DNA from: Paucibacter aquatile
GTDB lineage: Bacteria > Pseudomonadota > Gammaproteobacteria > Burkholderiales > Burkholderiaceae_C
Direction of reading: 5' to 3'
Length of the DNA: 64,000 bases
NCBI RefSeq assembly: GCF_002885975.1
Contig: NZ_POSP01000003.1
Span: 2,480,001-2,544,000, forward strand
The notes beneath the pieces were generated by a model. That model saw only the letters and a list, made by a program, of their open reading frames with translations, did not search any database and was not told the origin of the DNA. This document shows positions 40,486 to 48,925 of this stretch, in pieces. The translations under genes were made by a program, and so were the position numbers. Positions within the stretch are counted from its first letter, which is position 1. Each line of letters opens with the position of its first letter.

Positions 40486-42644
40486 TGCGTCGATTCTCCT
40501 GGCGTGCGCGCTGGGGCCGCCTTGCTTGCATGGCCAGCATTGGGCAGGCTGAAACGGAACTCGGTGCCCCCGGGGGCTTCGCGATTGAAATAGTCCATGG
40601 CCCCGCCATGTTGCTCCACCACGGTGCGGCAGAGGCTCAAGCCCAGACCCATGCCCTCGGCGCGGGTGGTGAAAAACGGGGTGTAGAGCTGGCGGCCCAC
40701 TTCGGGCGGAATGCCCGGGCCGCGGTCCAGCACCGAGATGCCGACCCAGGATGCGTCCACCACAGCGGCGCGCAAGGTCAGCACCCGCAGGGCTGGCGCG
40801 GTGCGGTCTTCCATGGCCTGGATGGCATTGCGGCTGAGGTTGAGCAGCACCTGTTCGACCATGGTGCGGTCGCAGCGCACGCGCGGGCTGGGCTGGGGCA
40901 GGTCCAGCTCGATGCGGGTGCCGCTCTTGCGCGCTTGCAGGCGCACCAGGGGGAGCACGGCCTCGAACAGCAGGTCGACGCCGATGTCCTCGCGCGCCTG
41001 CTCGCGGCGGCGCACAAAGTCATGCACGCTCTTGATCACGCGGCCGGCACGCTCGGCCTGCTCGGCAATGCGCAAGACGGCCTGGCGCACCAGATCCGGG
41101 GCCTGCGGATCGGCCGACTCCTGGGCCAGCAAATTGACCGAAGCCGTGGCGTAGCTGGCGATGGCGGCGAGGGGTTGGTTCAGCTCGTGGCTGAGCAGGG
41201 AGGCCATTTCGCCCACGGTGGCCAGGCGGGCGGTGGCCTGCAATCGCTCCTGCTGCTGGCGCGAGCGCTCTTCCATGCGGCGCTGGTCGGAGACATCGAG
41301 CACGGCGCTCATCCAGCCGGTCTGCTGGCCCTGCGCGTCAAGCAGAGGCGCCTCGAAGATCAACACCGGGAAGCGTTCGCCATTGCGGCGCATGAAGACA
41401 GTTTCGAAGCCCTGACGCGGGTCCTGGCCGCCGGGGCTGTTGTCGGCCTTCCAGCGGGCGCTGCGGTCGGCATGGCGGCGGCGGTACTCGTCGACGAACT
41501 CGGGCGGCCAGTAAGGCGGCGTGTCGTCCGGCAGGTCGGGCCGCGCACCGCGTCCCAGCAGCTCCTCGGCCTTGAAGCCCACCATGGCGCAAAACGCCGG
41601 GTTCACATAGCTGATGCTGCCGGCCATGGTGCGGGCGCGCAGGCCGGTAATCAAGGAGTTCTCCATGGCATGACGAAAGGCCAGCGATTCCGCCAGCGCC
41701 GACTCGGCCACCGCGCGCCGCCGGCCATCGCGCGCCAGCAGCAGCAGCAGGGCGAACAGGCTCAGCGACAGGCCCAGCACCAGGGCGGTGGCCAGGTTGG
41801 GAATGAGCTTGGGCCGGCCGGTGGTGGCGTCCACCTTGAGCTGCAGGGTCAGGCCCGGCAGATCGACCAGGCGCTCGGCCAGGTAGATGCCGGCGCCGCG
41901 CGCCAGGCCGGTGCGCGCCAGCCGGGTGCCGTCACCCTCGACAAAGCTGAGCTCGTGCCCGCGTGCCAGGTCTTGCGTGACGGCTTCTTCCAGCAGATGA
42001 CGCAGGCTCAGCGTGGCCACCAGATGCGACTGCAGCACGCCAGCGCGCATCAGCGGCAGGCACAGATCCGCCACCTCCAGGCCCTCGCCGTCGGGCAAAG
42101 GAACGAAATAGCTGCGCGAGTAGAGCTGGGTGCCCTGGCGCTGAGCGGCGGCGCAGGCCAGCTCGGTTTCCAGCTGCAGCTGACCGCGCGCCAGCTGGCG
42201 GAACAGGGGCGAGACATAGGGCGATTCGGCCGCGTCCAGCACCTGCAGCTTGGCGTCACGGAACTCGATACGCAGCAGGGTGCGGGTGCGGCGCAGCAGC
42301 TCGGCCGCGTCGTTGAGGCGGCGCGGCGCGCTGGTCTGGGGTTGCTGCTCCTGCCAGAGCAGGGCTTGCAGGCCTTGCAAATCCTGGCCGGCCAGTTGCT
42401 TGACCCGGGCCGCCACCTCGGCCGCCACCTGGTCCACATGCTCTTGCGCGCGCGCGTCCTCGTAGCTCAGGGTCAGCGCGACCAAGAGGCCTTGCGCCAC
42501 CACCACCAAGGTGATCAGCGCCCCCCAGAGCACGGCGCGGCGCCAGCTCCAGGGCCGAGCCGCCACATCGCGCGCCGCGGACGCTTCGGCGGTCGGCCGG
42601 CCGGCAGCAGCGAGCGGAGGATGGAGGTGGGGGGTGTCGTTCAA
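40482..42644 (-). CDS. PAS-containing sensor histidine kinase, DctS/FixL-like
   Basis: About 720 aa. An N-terminal membrane helix (AVLWGALITLVVVAQGLLVAL), a periplasmic region of about 280 residues, a second helix (LATALVLGLSLSLFALLLLL), then a PAS domain (SISYVNPAFCAMVGFKAEELLG) and a kinase core with phosphoacceptor His in SLLSHELNQPLAAI and DRGPGIPPEV, then AEGMGLGLSL. The start chosen is a TTG at 42644 with AGGAG nine nucleotides upstream; an in-frame ATG at 42692 lacks one. The ligand may be a C4-dicarboxylate, by analogy. Confidence 0.9.
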   Translation of the reverse strand: MNDTPHLHPPLAAAGRPTAEASAARDVAARPWSWRRAVLWGALITLVVVAQGLLVALTLSYEDARAQEHVDQVAAEVAARVKQLAGQDLQGLQALLWQEQQPQTSAPRRLNDAAELLRRTRTLLRIEFRDAKLQVLDAAESPYVSPLFRQLARGQLQLETELACAAAQRQGTQLYSRSYFVPLPDGEGLEVADLCLPLMRAGVLQSHLVATLSLRHLLEEAVTQDLARGHELSFVEGDGTRLARTGLARGAGIYLAERLVDLPGLTLQLKVDATTGRPKLIPNLATALVLGLSLSLFALLLLLARDGRRRAVAESALAESLAFRHAMENSLITGLRARTMAGSISYVNPAFCAMVGFKAEELLGRGARPDLPDDTPPYWPPEFVDEYRRRHADRSARWKADNSPGGQDPRQGFETVFMRRNGERFPVLIFEAPLLDAQGQQTGWMSAVLDVSDQRRMEERSRQQQERLQATARLATVGEMASLLSHELNQPLAAIASYATASVNLLAQESADPQAPDLVRQAVLRIAEQAERAGRVIKSVHDFVRRREQAREDIGVDLLFEAVLPLVRLQARKSGTRIELDLPQPSPRVRCDRTMVEQVLLNLSRNAIQAMEDRTAPALRVLTLRAAVVDASWVGISVLDRGPGIPPEVGRQLYTPFFTTRAEGMGLGLSLCRTVVEQHGGAMDYFNREAPGGTEFRFSLPNAGHASKAAPARTPGESTQ

Positions 42645-42724
42645 GCGCTGCCGCTCCTGGATCGGCCAAGCCCGCACAAGAGGTCCGGGCATCGAGAAAT
42701 GCGTACAAGCATGGGCTTGCGGGA

Positions 42725-42773
42725 GTATCCCGGTTGCACCGCCCGTCGAGATGCGCAGTTTCGCGTATCCCGG
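42725..42773. promoter_or_regulatory. Direct repeat GTATCCCGG, candidate regulator site
   Basis: GTATCCCGG occurs at 42725-42733 and 42765-42773, 40 bp apart (about four helical turns), between the sensor kinase and maeB starts. It may be a binding site of the adjacent response regulator; inference. Confidence 0.35.
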
Positions 42774-42813
42774 GGCCCGCAAATGCCCGCACACTTCTCC
42801 CGGACGAGACTCC

Positions 42814-42819
42814 TACAAT
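42814..42819 (+). promoter_or_regulatory. -10 element upstream of maeB
   Basis: TACAAT about 76 bp before the maeB ATG, with no strong -35; it lies downstream of the GTATCCCGG repeats, a position suited to activation. Confidence 0.4.
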
Positions 42820-42894
42820 CGCCGACCGTTTTGCCTGCGGCTCGCGGCAGCAGCAGGGGCGGATTCCTCGCGAATGCCCAAGAAAGCCAGCACC

Positions 42895-45213
42895 ATGCCC
42901 ACCACCGAACAGAAATCCGCACAGCTGCGTCAAGCAGCGCTGGAGTACCACGAGTTCCCGACCCCGGGCAAAGTGGCGATCGCCGCGACCAAGCAGTTGG
43001 TCAATCAGCGTGACCTGGCCCTGGCCTACTCGCCCGGCGTGGCCTTTGCCTGCGAAGAGATCGTGGCCGACCCGGCCAATGCCTTCCGCTACACCTCGCG
43101 CGGCAATCTGGTGGCCGTGGTCACCAACGGCACCGCCGTGCTGGGCCTCGGCAACATCGGCCCGCTGGCCTCCAAGCCGGTGATGGAAGGCAAGGGCGTG
43201 CTGTTCAAGAAGTTCGCCGGCATCGATGTGTTTGATCTGGAGATCCAGGAGAACGACCTCGACAAGCTCGTCGACATCATCGCTGCACTGGAACCCACCT
43301 TCGGCGGCATCAACCTCGAAGACATCAAGGCGCCGGACTGCTTCTACGTCGAGCGCAAGCTGCGCGAGCGCATGAAGATCCCCGTCTTCCACGACGACCA
43401 GCACGGCACGGCCATCGTGGTGGGCGCCGCCTTCCTGAACGGCCTCCAGGTGCTGGGCAAGGACATCAAGCAGGTCAAGCTGGTGACCTCGGGCGCCGGT
43501 GCCGCGGCCCTGGCCTGCCTGGGCCTGCTGGTCAAGCTGGGCCTGCCCAAGGAAAACATCTGGGTGACCGACCTGGCCGGCCTGGTGTACGAGGGCCGCG
43601 TGGAACTGATGGACCCGGACAAGGCCGGTTTCGCCCAAAAGACCGACAAGCGCACGCTCGCCGACGCCATCGAGGGCGCCGATGTCTTCCTGGGCCTGTC
43701 GGCCGGCGGCGTGCTCAAGCCTGCCATGGTCGCCAAGATGGCCGCGCGGCCCATGATCTTCGCCCTGGCCAACCCGACGCCCGAAATCCTGCCCGAGGAA
43801 GTGAAGGCGGTGCGCGACGACGCCATCATGGCCACCGGCCGCACCGATTACCCGAACCAGGTCAACAACGTCCTGTGCTTCCCCTACATCTTCCGCGGCG
43901 CCCTGGACTGCGGCGCGACCACCATCAATGACGAGATGGAAATCGCTGCCGTGCGCGCAATTGCCGAGCTGGCCCAGGCCGAGCAGAGCGAGGTGGTGGC
44001 GGCCGCCTACGCCGGCGCCAATCTGAGCTTTGGCCCCGAGTACCTGATTCCCAAGCCCTTCGACCCGCGCCTGATGATGAAGATCGCGCCGGCCGTGGCC
44101 CTGGCGGCACAGACCTCGGGTGTGGCCTCGCGACCCATCGCCGATATGGACGCCTACCGCGAAAAGCTGCAGAGCTTTGTCTACGCCTCCGGCACCACCA
44201 TGAAGCCCATCTTCAATGTGGCCAAGCGGGCGCTGAACAAGCGCGTGGCCTATGCCGAGGGTGAAGAGGAGCGCATCCTGCGCGCGGTGCAAGTGGTGGT
44301 GGACGAGGGCCTGGCCCGCCCCACCCTGATCGGTCGCCCGGCCGTGATCGCCGAGCGCTGCGAGCGCTTCGGCCTGCGCCTGCAAGAGGGGCGCGACTAC
44401 GACGTCGTCAATGTCGAGAACGATCACCGCTACCGCGACTTCTGGCAGACCTACCACCAGATGACCGAGCGCAAGGGCGTGACGGTGCAAGTGGCCAAGA
44501 TCGAGATGCGTCGCCGCCTGACTTTGATCGGCGCCATGCTGCTGCACAAGGGTGAAGTCGACGGCATGCTGTGCGGCACTTGGGGCACGACGGCCAACCA
44601 TCTGCACTACATCGATCAGGTGATCGGCAAGCATGTAGGCGGCTGCCCCCGCACCCCGCAGGACGTACCCGTCTATGCCTGCATGAACGGACTGATGCTG
44701 CCGGGTCGCCAGGTGTTTCTGGTCGACACCCACGTCAACTACGACCCCACGGCCGAACAGCTGGCCGAGATCACCGTGATGGCCGCCGAGGAAATGGTGC
44801 GATTCGGCATCCAACCCAAGGTGGCCTTGCTTTCGCATTCCAATTTCGGCACCAGCGACCACCCCAGCGCGCTGAAAATGCGCCAGACCCTGGCCCTACT
44901 GCACGAGCAAGCCCCCTGGCTGGAAGTGGACGGCGAAATGCATGGCGACGCCGCCCTGGACCCGGTCAGCCGCGCCGCCACCATGCCGCGCAGCACGCTC
45001 AGCGGCGAAGCGAATCTTCTGGTGCTGCCCAATATTGATGCAGCCAACATCGCTTACAACCTGCTGAAAACAGCGGCCGGCGGCGGCATCGCCATCGGCC
45101 CGGTGCTGCTGGGCGCGGCCAAGCCGGTTCATGTGTTGACGCCTTCGGCCACCGTGCGCCGCATCGTCAACATGACCGCGCTGACCGTGGCCGACGCCAA
45201 CGCGGCGCGCTGA
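42895..45213 (+). CDS. maeB: NADP-dependent malic enzyme with C-terminal phosphotransacetylase-like domain
   Basis: 772 aa. The N-terminal malic domain has LALAYSPGVAFACEEI and DDQHGTAIVV, then NAD(P)-binding VTSGAGAAALACLGLL. From about residue 430 a PTA-like domain follows (EEERILRAVQVVVDEGLARP), the usual MaeB architecture in which acetyl-CoA and other metabolites regulate. It converts malate to pyruvate and CO2. The start could also be the ATG at 42874. The divergent DctS/DctR-like pair suggests malate or dicarboxylate control. Confidence 0.95.
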   Translation: MPTTEQKSAQLRQAALEYHEFPTPGKVAIAATKQLVNQRDLALAYSPGVAFACEEIVADPANAFRYTSRGNLVAVVTNGTAVLGLGNIGPLASKPVMEGKGVLFKKFAGIDVFDLEIQENDLDKLVDIIAALEPTFGGINLEDIKAPDCFYVERKLRERMKIPVFHDDQHGTAIVVGAAFLNGLQVLGKDIKQVKLVTSGAGAAALACLGLLVKLGLPKENIWVTDLAGLVYEGRVELMDPDKAGFAQKTDKRTLADAIEGADVFLGLSAGGVLKPAMVAKMAARPMIFALANPTPEILPEEVKAVRDDAIMATGRTDYPNQVNNVLCFPYIFRGALDCGATTINDEMEIAAVRAIAELAQAEQSEVVAAAYAGANLSFGPEYLIPKPFDPRLMMKIAPAVALAAQTSGVASRPIADMDAYREKLQSFVYASGTTMKPIFNVAKRALNKRVAYAEGEEERILRAVQVVVDEGLARPTLIGRPAVIAERCERFGLRLQEGRDYDVVNVENDHRYRDFWQTYHQMTERKGVTVQVAKIEMRRRLTLIGAMLLHKGEVDGMLCGTWGTTANHLHYIDQVIGKHVGGCPRTPQDVPVYACMNGLMLPGRQVFLVDTHVNYDPTAEQLAEITVMAAEEMVRFGIQPKVALLSHSNFGTSDHPSALKMRQTLALLHEQAPWLEVDGEMHGDAALDPVSRAATMPRSTLSGEANLLVLPNIDAANIAYNLLKTAAGGGIAIGPVLLGAAKPVHVLTPSATVRRIVNMTALTVADANAAR

Positions 45214-45430
45214 GCGCCGACCCGAGCAGACCCGAGCCAGGCCGCGGCTGCCAACGCCCGGCCCAACGCGAACCCTCCGAGGCACTGCGGCGCGACGCCG
45301 AGCCGGAGCGCACTTGCGCACGCGCCGGAAATCGACACCAAGCACGCACCAAATTGGCGCACACAGCCCAACTCGGGCAGGGGAAAGCCCTGAAACGCGC
45401 GCCGCTCAGCGCCCTGTCACGCGACTTTTT

Positions 45431-45515
45431 ACAAAAGTTTGTGAGAACTCACCAGGGGTTTTTGACACGTCAAACTGATGGAAATTTGCGAGGCTCCGCA
45501 GCTGTGTGCGCACAC
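45431..45515. promoter_or_regulatory. AT-richer segment with several short dyad symmetries
   Basis: Within the 397-bp gap between maeB and the RNase gene lie ACAAAAGTTTGT (45431-45442), GTGAGAACTCAC (45441-45452), TTTGACACGTCAAA (45461-45474) and the perfect palindrome GTGTGCGCACAC (45504-45515). They lie 40-125 bp before the RNase promoter. Function unknown. Confidence 0.4.
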
Positions 45516-45555
45516 TCACAAACGCTCTGAACCCACCCATCCCCGAGCTGCCCGC

Positions 45556-45584
45556 TTGAGGTTTTCGGGCGGTTTCGGTACCAT
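45556..45584 (+). promoter_or_regulatory. sigma70-like promoter of the barnase-type gene
   Basis: TTGAGG (45556-45561) and TACCAT (45579-45584) with 17-bp spacing, about 20 bp from the expected start to the GTG codon. Confidence 0.5.
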
Positions 45585-45610
45585 CATGCTTTCAGGAACA
45601 GGGTAAACCC

Positions 45611-46033
45611 GTGTCTTTGCTCTCTTGGCTGCCTCGGCGGCCCACTTGGCGCAACTCTGGCCTCGCAGCGATTTTGCTCGCTGCTGCGTCGATCAGCTCT
45701 CAAGTGCAGGCCAAAGAACCGGTCGCCTCGCCGAATCCGTCACTGGAATCGGTGGCCTTGACGGCCTTGCCCCGCGAAGCCCAAACCACGCACCGTCTGA
45801 TTCTTGCTGGGGGACCCTTCCCCTACGCCAAAGACGGCACCGTGTTCGGCAATCGCGAGCGCATCTTGCCGCGCCAGGCCCGAGGCTACTACCACGAGTA
45901 CACCGTCCGCACGCCCGGTGCCCGCAATCGCGGTGCCCGACGTCTGGTCTGTGGCGGTTTGCCCCCAACGCGTCCTGATGTTTGCTACTACACCGACGAC
46001 CACTACAGCAGTTTCAAGCGCGTCCAGCCTTGA
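45611..46033 (+). CDS. Secreted barnase/T1-type ribonuclease
   Basis: 140 aa from a GTG start. A signal peptide ends near QVQAKE. The catalytic domain has E96 in YYHEYTV, R110/R111 in RGARRLVCGG and H131 in DDHYSSF, the Glu-Arg-His triad of guanyl-specific N1/barnase ribonucleases. C114 and C125 could form a disulfide. It hydrolyses RNA outside the cytoplasm. Its inhibitor gene lies 60 bp downstream. Confidence 0.9.
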   Translation: MSLLSWLPRRPTWRNSGLAAILLAAASISSQVQAKEPVASPNPSLESVALTALPREAQTTHRLILAGGPFPYAKDGTVFGNRERILPRQARGYYHEYTVRTPGARNRGARRLVCGGLPPTRPDVCYYTDDHYSSFKRVQP

Positions 46034-46093
46034 AACCCTGCAGCGAGCCGGCGGCGATAAAAAGTTCTGTGACTATATAGGAGGATCGCGACC

Positions 46094-46489
46094 ATGCTTT
46101 TGCAGACCGTCCGTCCCAATATCGTGCAGGCCATACGGGCCTACCGCGTAGAGGACTTGATGCACGCCGCACAGGATGCTGGCCAGCATTTTCTGTACGC
46201 CAATCTGAGCGAGGCACAGTCCAAGCAGGATGTGCTGGAAGCCATCGCCCAGGCCTTCCTGTTCCCCGCCCACTTCGGCAAGAACCTGGACGCGCTGCAT
46301 GACTGCATGACCGATCTGGTTCACAAGTCGGGCGCCCAGCCTGGCTTTGTCGTGGTGCTGGAACAGCTGCCCGACAACTCCAAATTCGACCGCGAAGCGC
46401 GCGAGCAGTTGCTCGATGTCTTCCGAGAAGCCGCCGATTACTGGGGCGACCGAAAAGTCCAGTTCAGGTGCTTCTATTCTTTTCAGTAG
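46094..46489 (+). CDS. Barstar-family ribonuclease inhibitor
   Basis: 131 aa. AHFGKNLDALHDCMTDL and later KFDREAREQLLDVFREAADYW are the barstar fold: the aromatic/acidic helix and acidic C-terminal part that plug the barnase active site. It is cytoplasmic (no signal peptide), protecting the cell from unsecreted enzyme. AGGAGG lies 9 nt upstream of the ATG, much stronger than the signal before the RNase GTG. Confidence 0.9.
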   Translation: MLLQTVRPNIVQAIRAYRVEDLMHAAQDAGQHFLYANLSEAQSKQDVLEAIAQAFLFPAHFGKNLDALHDCMTDLVHKSGAQPGFVVVLEQLPDNSKFDREAREQLLDVFREAADYWGDRKVQFRCFYSFQ

Positions 46490-46524
46490 CCCGCTCCCAA
46501 GAAAACGGGTCATGGGAGCGGGCT
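46488..46524. terminator. 12-bp hairpin at the barstar stop
   Basis: AGCCCGCTCCCA (46488-46499), 13-nt loop, TGGGAGCGGGCT (46513-46524), a perfect stem immediately at the stop codon. No T-run follows, so it may be a transcript-stabilising or factor-dependent structure. Confidence 0.5.
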
Positions 46525-46659
46525 GCTGAAGAGGCCTCCAGCGTTGCAGCCAAGCCGGCCGCGAAGAATTCCAAGGCGGCAGCCAATGCCAACTTCGGAA
46601 TGAACATGCCGATGATGAGCAGCGCCTTCGACACCGCCATGTGGCTGAGCGCCGCCTGA
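46525..46659 (+). pseudogene. C-terminal-like coding remnant, unidentified
   Basis: The reading frame ending at the TGA at 46657-46659 encodes an Ala/Lys-rich then Met-rich tail (AAKPAAKNSKAAANANFG, then MNMPMMSSAFDTAMWLSAA) with strongly G/C third positions, like real genes here. The frame has no plausible start; its only upstream ATG (46468) is inside barstar. It may be the remains of a gene displaced by the RNase/barstar pair, possibly a phasin-like tail. Weak. Confidence 0.3.
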
Positions 46660-46715
46660 GCGACATCAAAGTACGCAGAACCGGACTTGCTCACGCAGCG
46701 TCCGGTCACAAAAAA

Positions 46716-46738
46716 GGAGCCCCTGGGCTCCTTTTTTT
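46716..46738. terminator. Bidirectional intrinsic terminator
   Basis: GGAGCCC-CT-GGGCTCC with A-run before (46710-46715) and T-run after (46732-46738). It serves the plus-strand RNase/barstar unit and the convergent rsmA. Confidence 0.9.
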
Positions 46739-46767
46739 ATGGTCGGCGTCTCGCCGTGGGCCAAAGC

Positions 46768-47538
46768 TCAGGCGGGCTTGGACAGCTGCTGAGCCAGATC
46801 CACATACTCCGCCACCGGCACCTCTTCGGCCCGACGCTGCAGGTCGAAATGGCCGCTGAAACCGCGTGACGTCAGCCAGACGCCCAGGCTGTGGCGCAGC
46901 AGCTTGCGGCGCTGCGAGAAGGCAGCGGCCACCATCTCGCCCATCATGACGGTGTCGATGGCAGGCGGCTGGGCGTAGGGCTGCATGCGCACGATGGCCG
47001 ACATCACGCGCGGCGGCGGGTCGAAGGCCTCGGGCGGCACATCAAACACCGCCTCGACGGCGTAGCGCCACTGCAGCATCACCGTCAGGCGGCCGTAGTC
47101 CTTGCAGCCGGGCGAGGCGGCCATGCGATCCACCACCTCTTTTTGCAGCATGAAGTGGTGGTCGACCACATGGTCGACCGCGCCGAGCAGGTGGAACAGG
47201 ATGGGCGTGGAAATGTTGTAGGGCAGATTGCCGACCACGCGCAGCTTTTGGCCCTTGGCGGCCGCCAGGGCCGCGAAATCTACCTTCAGCACATCGGACT
47301 CGATCACATCCAGACCGGGGCGCTGCCGCAGGCGGGCGGCCAGGTCGCGGTCCAGCTCGATCACACTGAAGGACGGGATGCGCTCCAGCAAAGGCAGGGT
47401 CATGGCACCCAGGCCCGGGCCGATCTCGACCAGGGCCTCCCCGGCCTGCGGGTCGATGGCGTCGCAGATGGACTCGATGATGTGGACGTCAGTCAGGAAA
47501 TGCTGACCAAAGCGCTTGCGGGCGATGTGTTGGGCCAT
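46768..47538 (-). CDS. rsmA: 16S rRNA dimethyladenosine transferase
   Basis: 256 aa from the ATG at 47538 (MAQHIARKRFGQHFL). SAM loop EIGPGLGAMT and NLPYNISTP (catalytic NLPY) are KsgA signatures. It dimethylates two adenosines near the 3' end of 16S rRNA. It follows surA in the lptD-surA-rsmA order. Confidence 0.97.
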   Translation of the reverse strand: MAQHIARKRFGQHFLTDVHIIESICDAIDPQAGEALVEIGPGLGAMTLPLLERIPSFSVIELDRDLAARLRQRPGLDVIESDVLKVDFAALAAAKGQKLRVVGNLPYNISTPILFHLLGAVDHVVDHHFMLQKEVVDRMAASPGCKDYGRLTVMLQWRYAVEAVFDVPPEAFDPPPRVMSAIVRMQPYAQPPAIDTVMMGEMVAAAFSQRRKLLRHSLGVWLTSRGFSGHFDLQRRAEEVPVAEYVDLAQQLSKPA

Positions 47539-47605
47539 AGAGTTCTCGGAGCGCTTCGTCGGTGATCGTTCAATCAATCGGTCGTCAGGAAAAGGCGACC
47601 GGCGA

Positions 47606-48925
47606 TCAGTCCAGCCACTCGCGCACTTCGACGTAGGCACGAGCGCGCAGCTCCTTGATCCACTCCTGGTAGGCCTCTTCGTACTTGCTTTCACGCAGGG
47701 CCGCTTTGGCCTGCTCGCGCAGTTGCTTGGGCTCGATCTGCACCGTGCGACGCTCTTGCACCTGGATCAGGTGCAGGCCGAAGCGCGACTGCACCGGCTC
47801 GGACAGGCCACCCAGCGGCAGGGCATTCATGGCCTGCTCGAACTCCGGCACCAGCACGCCAGGAGCCATCCAGCCCAGGTCGCCGCCCTCGGCGGCGCTG
47901 CCGTCTTCCGAGTTGTCCTTGGCCACCTGCTCGAAGCTGGTGCGGCCGGATTCGATGGCGCGCTTGAACTCAGCCAGGCGGCGGGCCGCCACTTCGGGCG
48001 TCAGCTGCGCCGAGGGGCGCAGCAGCACATGGCGAACCCGGGTTTGCACGATGGAGTTGAGCGACTCGGCACCCTGGCGCTCCACCACCTTGAGCAAATG
48101 GAAGCCTGCGCCGCTGCGCAGCAGGGAGTCGGACACCTCGCCGGTCTTCAAACCCTTGACCTGCTGTACAAAAACATCGGGCAGACGATCGGCCGGACGC
48201 AAGCCAATCTCACCGCCGAGTTGCTTGTTGCCGTCCTCAGAGATTTCCTTGGCCACCTTGGCAAAGTCCTCGCCGGCCTTCACGCGGGCAGCGGCGGCCT
48301 CGGCACGAGCCCGCCGCTCAGCCACCACGGCTTCAGGGGCGCCTTCGGGCACCGACACCAGGATCTGGGCCAGATTGAGCTGGCCCGAGGTGGTCAGCTG
48401 CTCGCGGCGCTTGTCGAGGTAGGCATCGATGTCCCCATCGGTGATTCGGATGCGGGCTGGCACCTCGCGCTCGCGGGCTCGCTCGGTCATCAGCTGGTCG
48501 CGCAGGTTCTCGCGGAAAGTGCGGAAATCCAGGCCGTCGGCTTTGAGTCGCTCCAACAGCTGAGGCATGGTCAGCTTGTTCTGAGCCGCGACATTGCCCA
48601 CCACACGGTCCAGCTCCGCCTCATCAACCCTGGCGCCGGTTTCGCGCGCAAAAGTGACCAGCACCCGGTCTTCGATCATGGCCTCCAGCGCCTGCTTGTG
48701 CAGGGCATCCATATCGGGCATGCGGTCGCCACGCTGGCGTGCTTCCTCGCGCAAGCGGGCCTTGCGCTGGATGACCTCGCTGGCCGCCACCACGTCCTGG
48801 TTCACCACCACGGCGATGTAGTCGCCGGGCTTGAGATCGGCTGCGCGGTTCTGCGCCACGCCGGGCAGACTCGCCGACAGCAGAGCAAGCGCAAGAGAAA
48901 TGGATCGAATCGACAGTTCAGTCAT
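47606..48925 (-). CDS. surA: Periplasmic chaperone/peptidyl-prolyl isomerase SurA
   Basis: 439 aa. Signal peptide ending near GVAQN, an N-terminal chaperone domain, then two parvulin domains, e.g. RIRITDGDIDAYLDKRREQ and later VRHVLLRPSAQLTPEVAARRL. Delivers outer-membrane proteins, including LptD, to the Bam complex. Its start overlaps the lptD stop by 8 bp. Confidence 0.95.
   Translation of the reverse strand: MTELSIRSISLALALLSASLPGVAQNRAADLKPGDYIAVVVNQDVVAASEVIQRKARLREEARQRGDRMPDMDALHKQALEAMIEDRVLVTFARETGARVDEAELDRVVGNVAAQNKLTMPQLLERLKADGLDFRTFRENLRDQLMTERAREREVPARIRITDGDIDAYLDKRREQLTTSGQLNLAQILVSVPEGAPEAVVAERRARAEAAAARVKAGEDFAKVAKEISEDGNKQLGGEIGLRPADRLPDVFVQQVKGLKTGEVSDSLLRSGAGFHLLKVVERQGAESLNSIVQTRVRHVLLRPSAQLTPEVAARRLAEFKRAIESGRTSFEQVAKDNSEDGSAAEGGDLGWMAPGVLVPEFEQAMNALPLGGLSEPVQSRFGLHLIQVQERRTVQIEPKQLREQAKAALRESKYEEAYQEWIKELRARAYVEVREWLD

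Noticed and set aside
42256..44862. 868-codon minus-strand frame across maeB and the kinase end
   Set aside because: Shadow of maeB; composition without structure.
46464..46709. Small minus-strand ORF with a hydrophobic stretch
   Set aside because: No start signal, and the opposite strand has the better codon bias; likely a shadow.
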